The notes under the pieces were generated by a model. That model made no database searches. It was given only the letters and a program-made list of their open reading frames with translations, and was not told the DNA's origin. From the NCBI GenBank assembly GCA_902465215.1, contig CABQMM010000080.1, positions 1 through 6,272 of the forward strand: 6,272 nt of DNA. The letters are read 5' to 3'. Shown here in pieces: positions 5,896-6,272 of the stretch. The DNA is from an uncultured Bacillota bacterium (lineage in GTDB: Bacteria; Bacillota; Clostridia; Peptostreptococcales; Anaerovoracaceae). A program made the position numbers and the translations under genes. How positions within the stretch are numbered: position 1 is the first letter of the stretch; each line of letters opens with the position of its first letter.

Positions 5896-6272
5896 CTATG
5901 CTTCCGTGTTTTCTCTCCACTTTCGGATTAGCGTGCGGATTTCTCCTATCAGATACAGCGAGCCTGCGAAAAGGATTACATCATATCCGCCTGCGCCTTC
6001 CGCACTGCCGTCCTGAGAACTGCAGGCAGCCAGCCGGAATGCTTCTTCATACTCTTCTGCCGCTTTTACACTGCCGCCCAGAGCCTCTATTTTCGCTTTC
6101 AGCTCTTCTTTTGACATTCTGCGTGGATTTACCGGCTCCGTGACAATAAAGTCGCCTGTAATCTGCGTAAATTCCTTCAATATAGTATCGGTATCTTTAT
6201 CTGCAAGCATACCCGTAACCATGAGGATTTTTTTCCCGGAGCAAAAAGTCGTCATGGTCTTTCGTAGCGCAA
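5896..6272 (-). CDS. folC: Folylpolyglutamate/dihydrofolate synthase FolC, C-terminal part (5' end off the right edge)
   Basis: About 124 C-terminal codons are visible; the frame is open through the right edge, so the internal ATG at 6255 is not the real start. FolC adds glutamate to dihydropteroate or folates in the cytoplasm, using ATP. The visible part is the Mur-ligase-like C-terminal domain. ILMVTGMLADKDTDTILKEF matches the conserved family G-x-x-x-DKD element; EPVNPRRMS matches the T-x-P-x-NPRA-type segment. A helix EEAFRLA and then ILFAGSLYLIGEIR (the family GSLYLVGE-R signature) close the protein. The ATP-binding P-loop domain lies outside the window. A short insert, SSQDGSAEGAGGYD, lies before the last strand where family members have a variable loop. 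The gene ends with TAG 19 bases before the acetyltransferase start. The identification rests on the C-terminal domain alone but the signatures are specific. Confidence 0.88.
   Translation of the reverse strand, partial: ALRKTMTTFCSGKKILMVTGMLADKDTDTILKEFTQITGDFIVTEPVNPRRMSKEELKAKIEALGGSVKAAEEYEEAFRLAACSSQDGSAEGAGGYDVILFAGSLYLIGEIRTLIRKWRENTEA

Overview
All seven genes in this 6.3 kb window lie on the minus strand, so transcription runs from high to low coordinates. They are packed tightly: the largest gap is 70 bases, and two gene pairs overlap. Moderate GC by eye, AAGGAGGT-type Shine-Dalgarno sites, a split ThrE-type exporter and an adaptor/ATPase/permease set without an outer-membrane channel all suggest a Gram-positive anaerobe, probably a member of Clostridia (Bacillota). 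That assignment is an inference; there is no rRNA or marker gene here to settle it.

Layout in transcription order: the C-terminal end of a FolC-type folylpolyglutamate synthase, cut by the right edge; a GNAT-family N-acetyltransferase with an unusual Cys-rich tail; the two halves of a ThrE/YjjP-YjjB-type small-molecule exporter, joined by an ATGA overlap; then, 24 bases on, a MacA/YknX-like membrane-anchored adaptor, a MacB/YknY-like ATPase and a MacB/YknZ-like permease. After a 70-base gap comes a single-stranded-DNA-binding-like protein that runs off the left edge. It has a divergent N-terminal OB-like half followed by a canonical SSB domain.

The spacing suggests that everything from folC to the permease could be one transcript, and no intrinsic terminator is visible between any of the genes. 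The adaptor, ATPase and permease should form one exporter: the adaptor has an extended coiled coil, the ATPase all its catalytic motifs, and the permease a MacB periplasmic-core/FtsX layout. The split ThrE pair is a separate secondary exporter. FolC and the GNAT protein are metabolic genes without an obvious tie to export.

The window looks like ordinary chromosomal backbone. I see no mobile element, CRISPR array, tRNA, rRNA or riboswitch, and I cannot claim a new system. The points most worth checking are a perfect inverted repeat that would hide the ribosome-binding site of the SSB-like gene on read-through transcripts, the two-part architecture of that protein, methionine-rich patches shared by the permease and the adaptor, and the Cys/His tail of the acetyltransferase.
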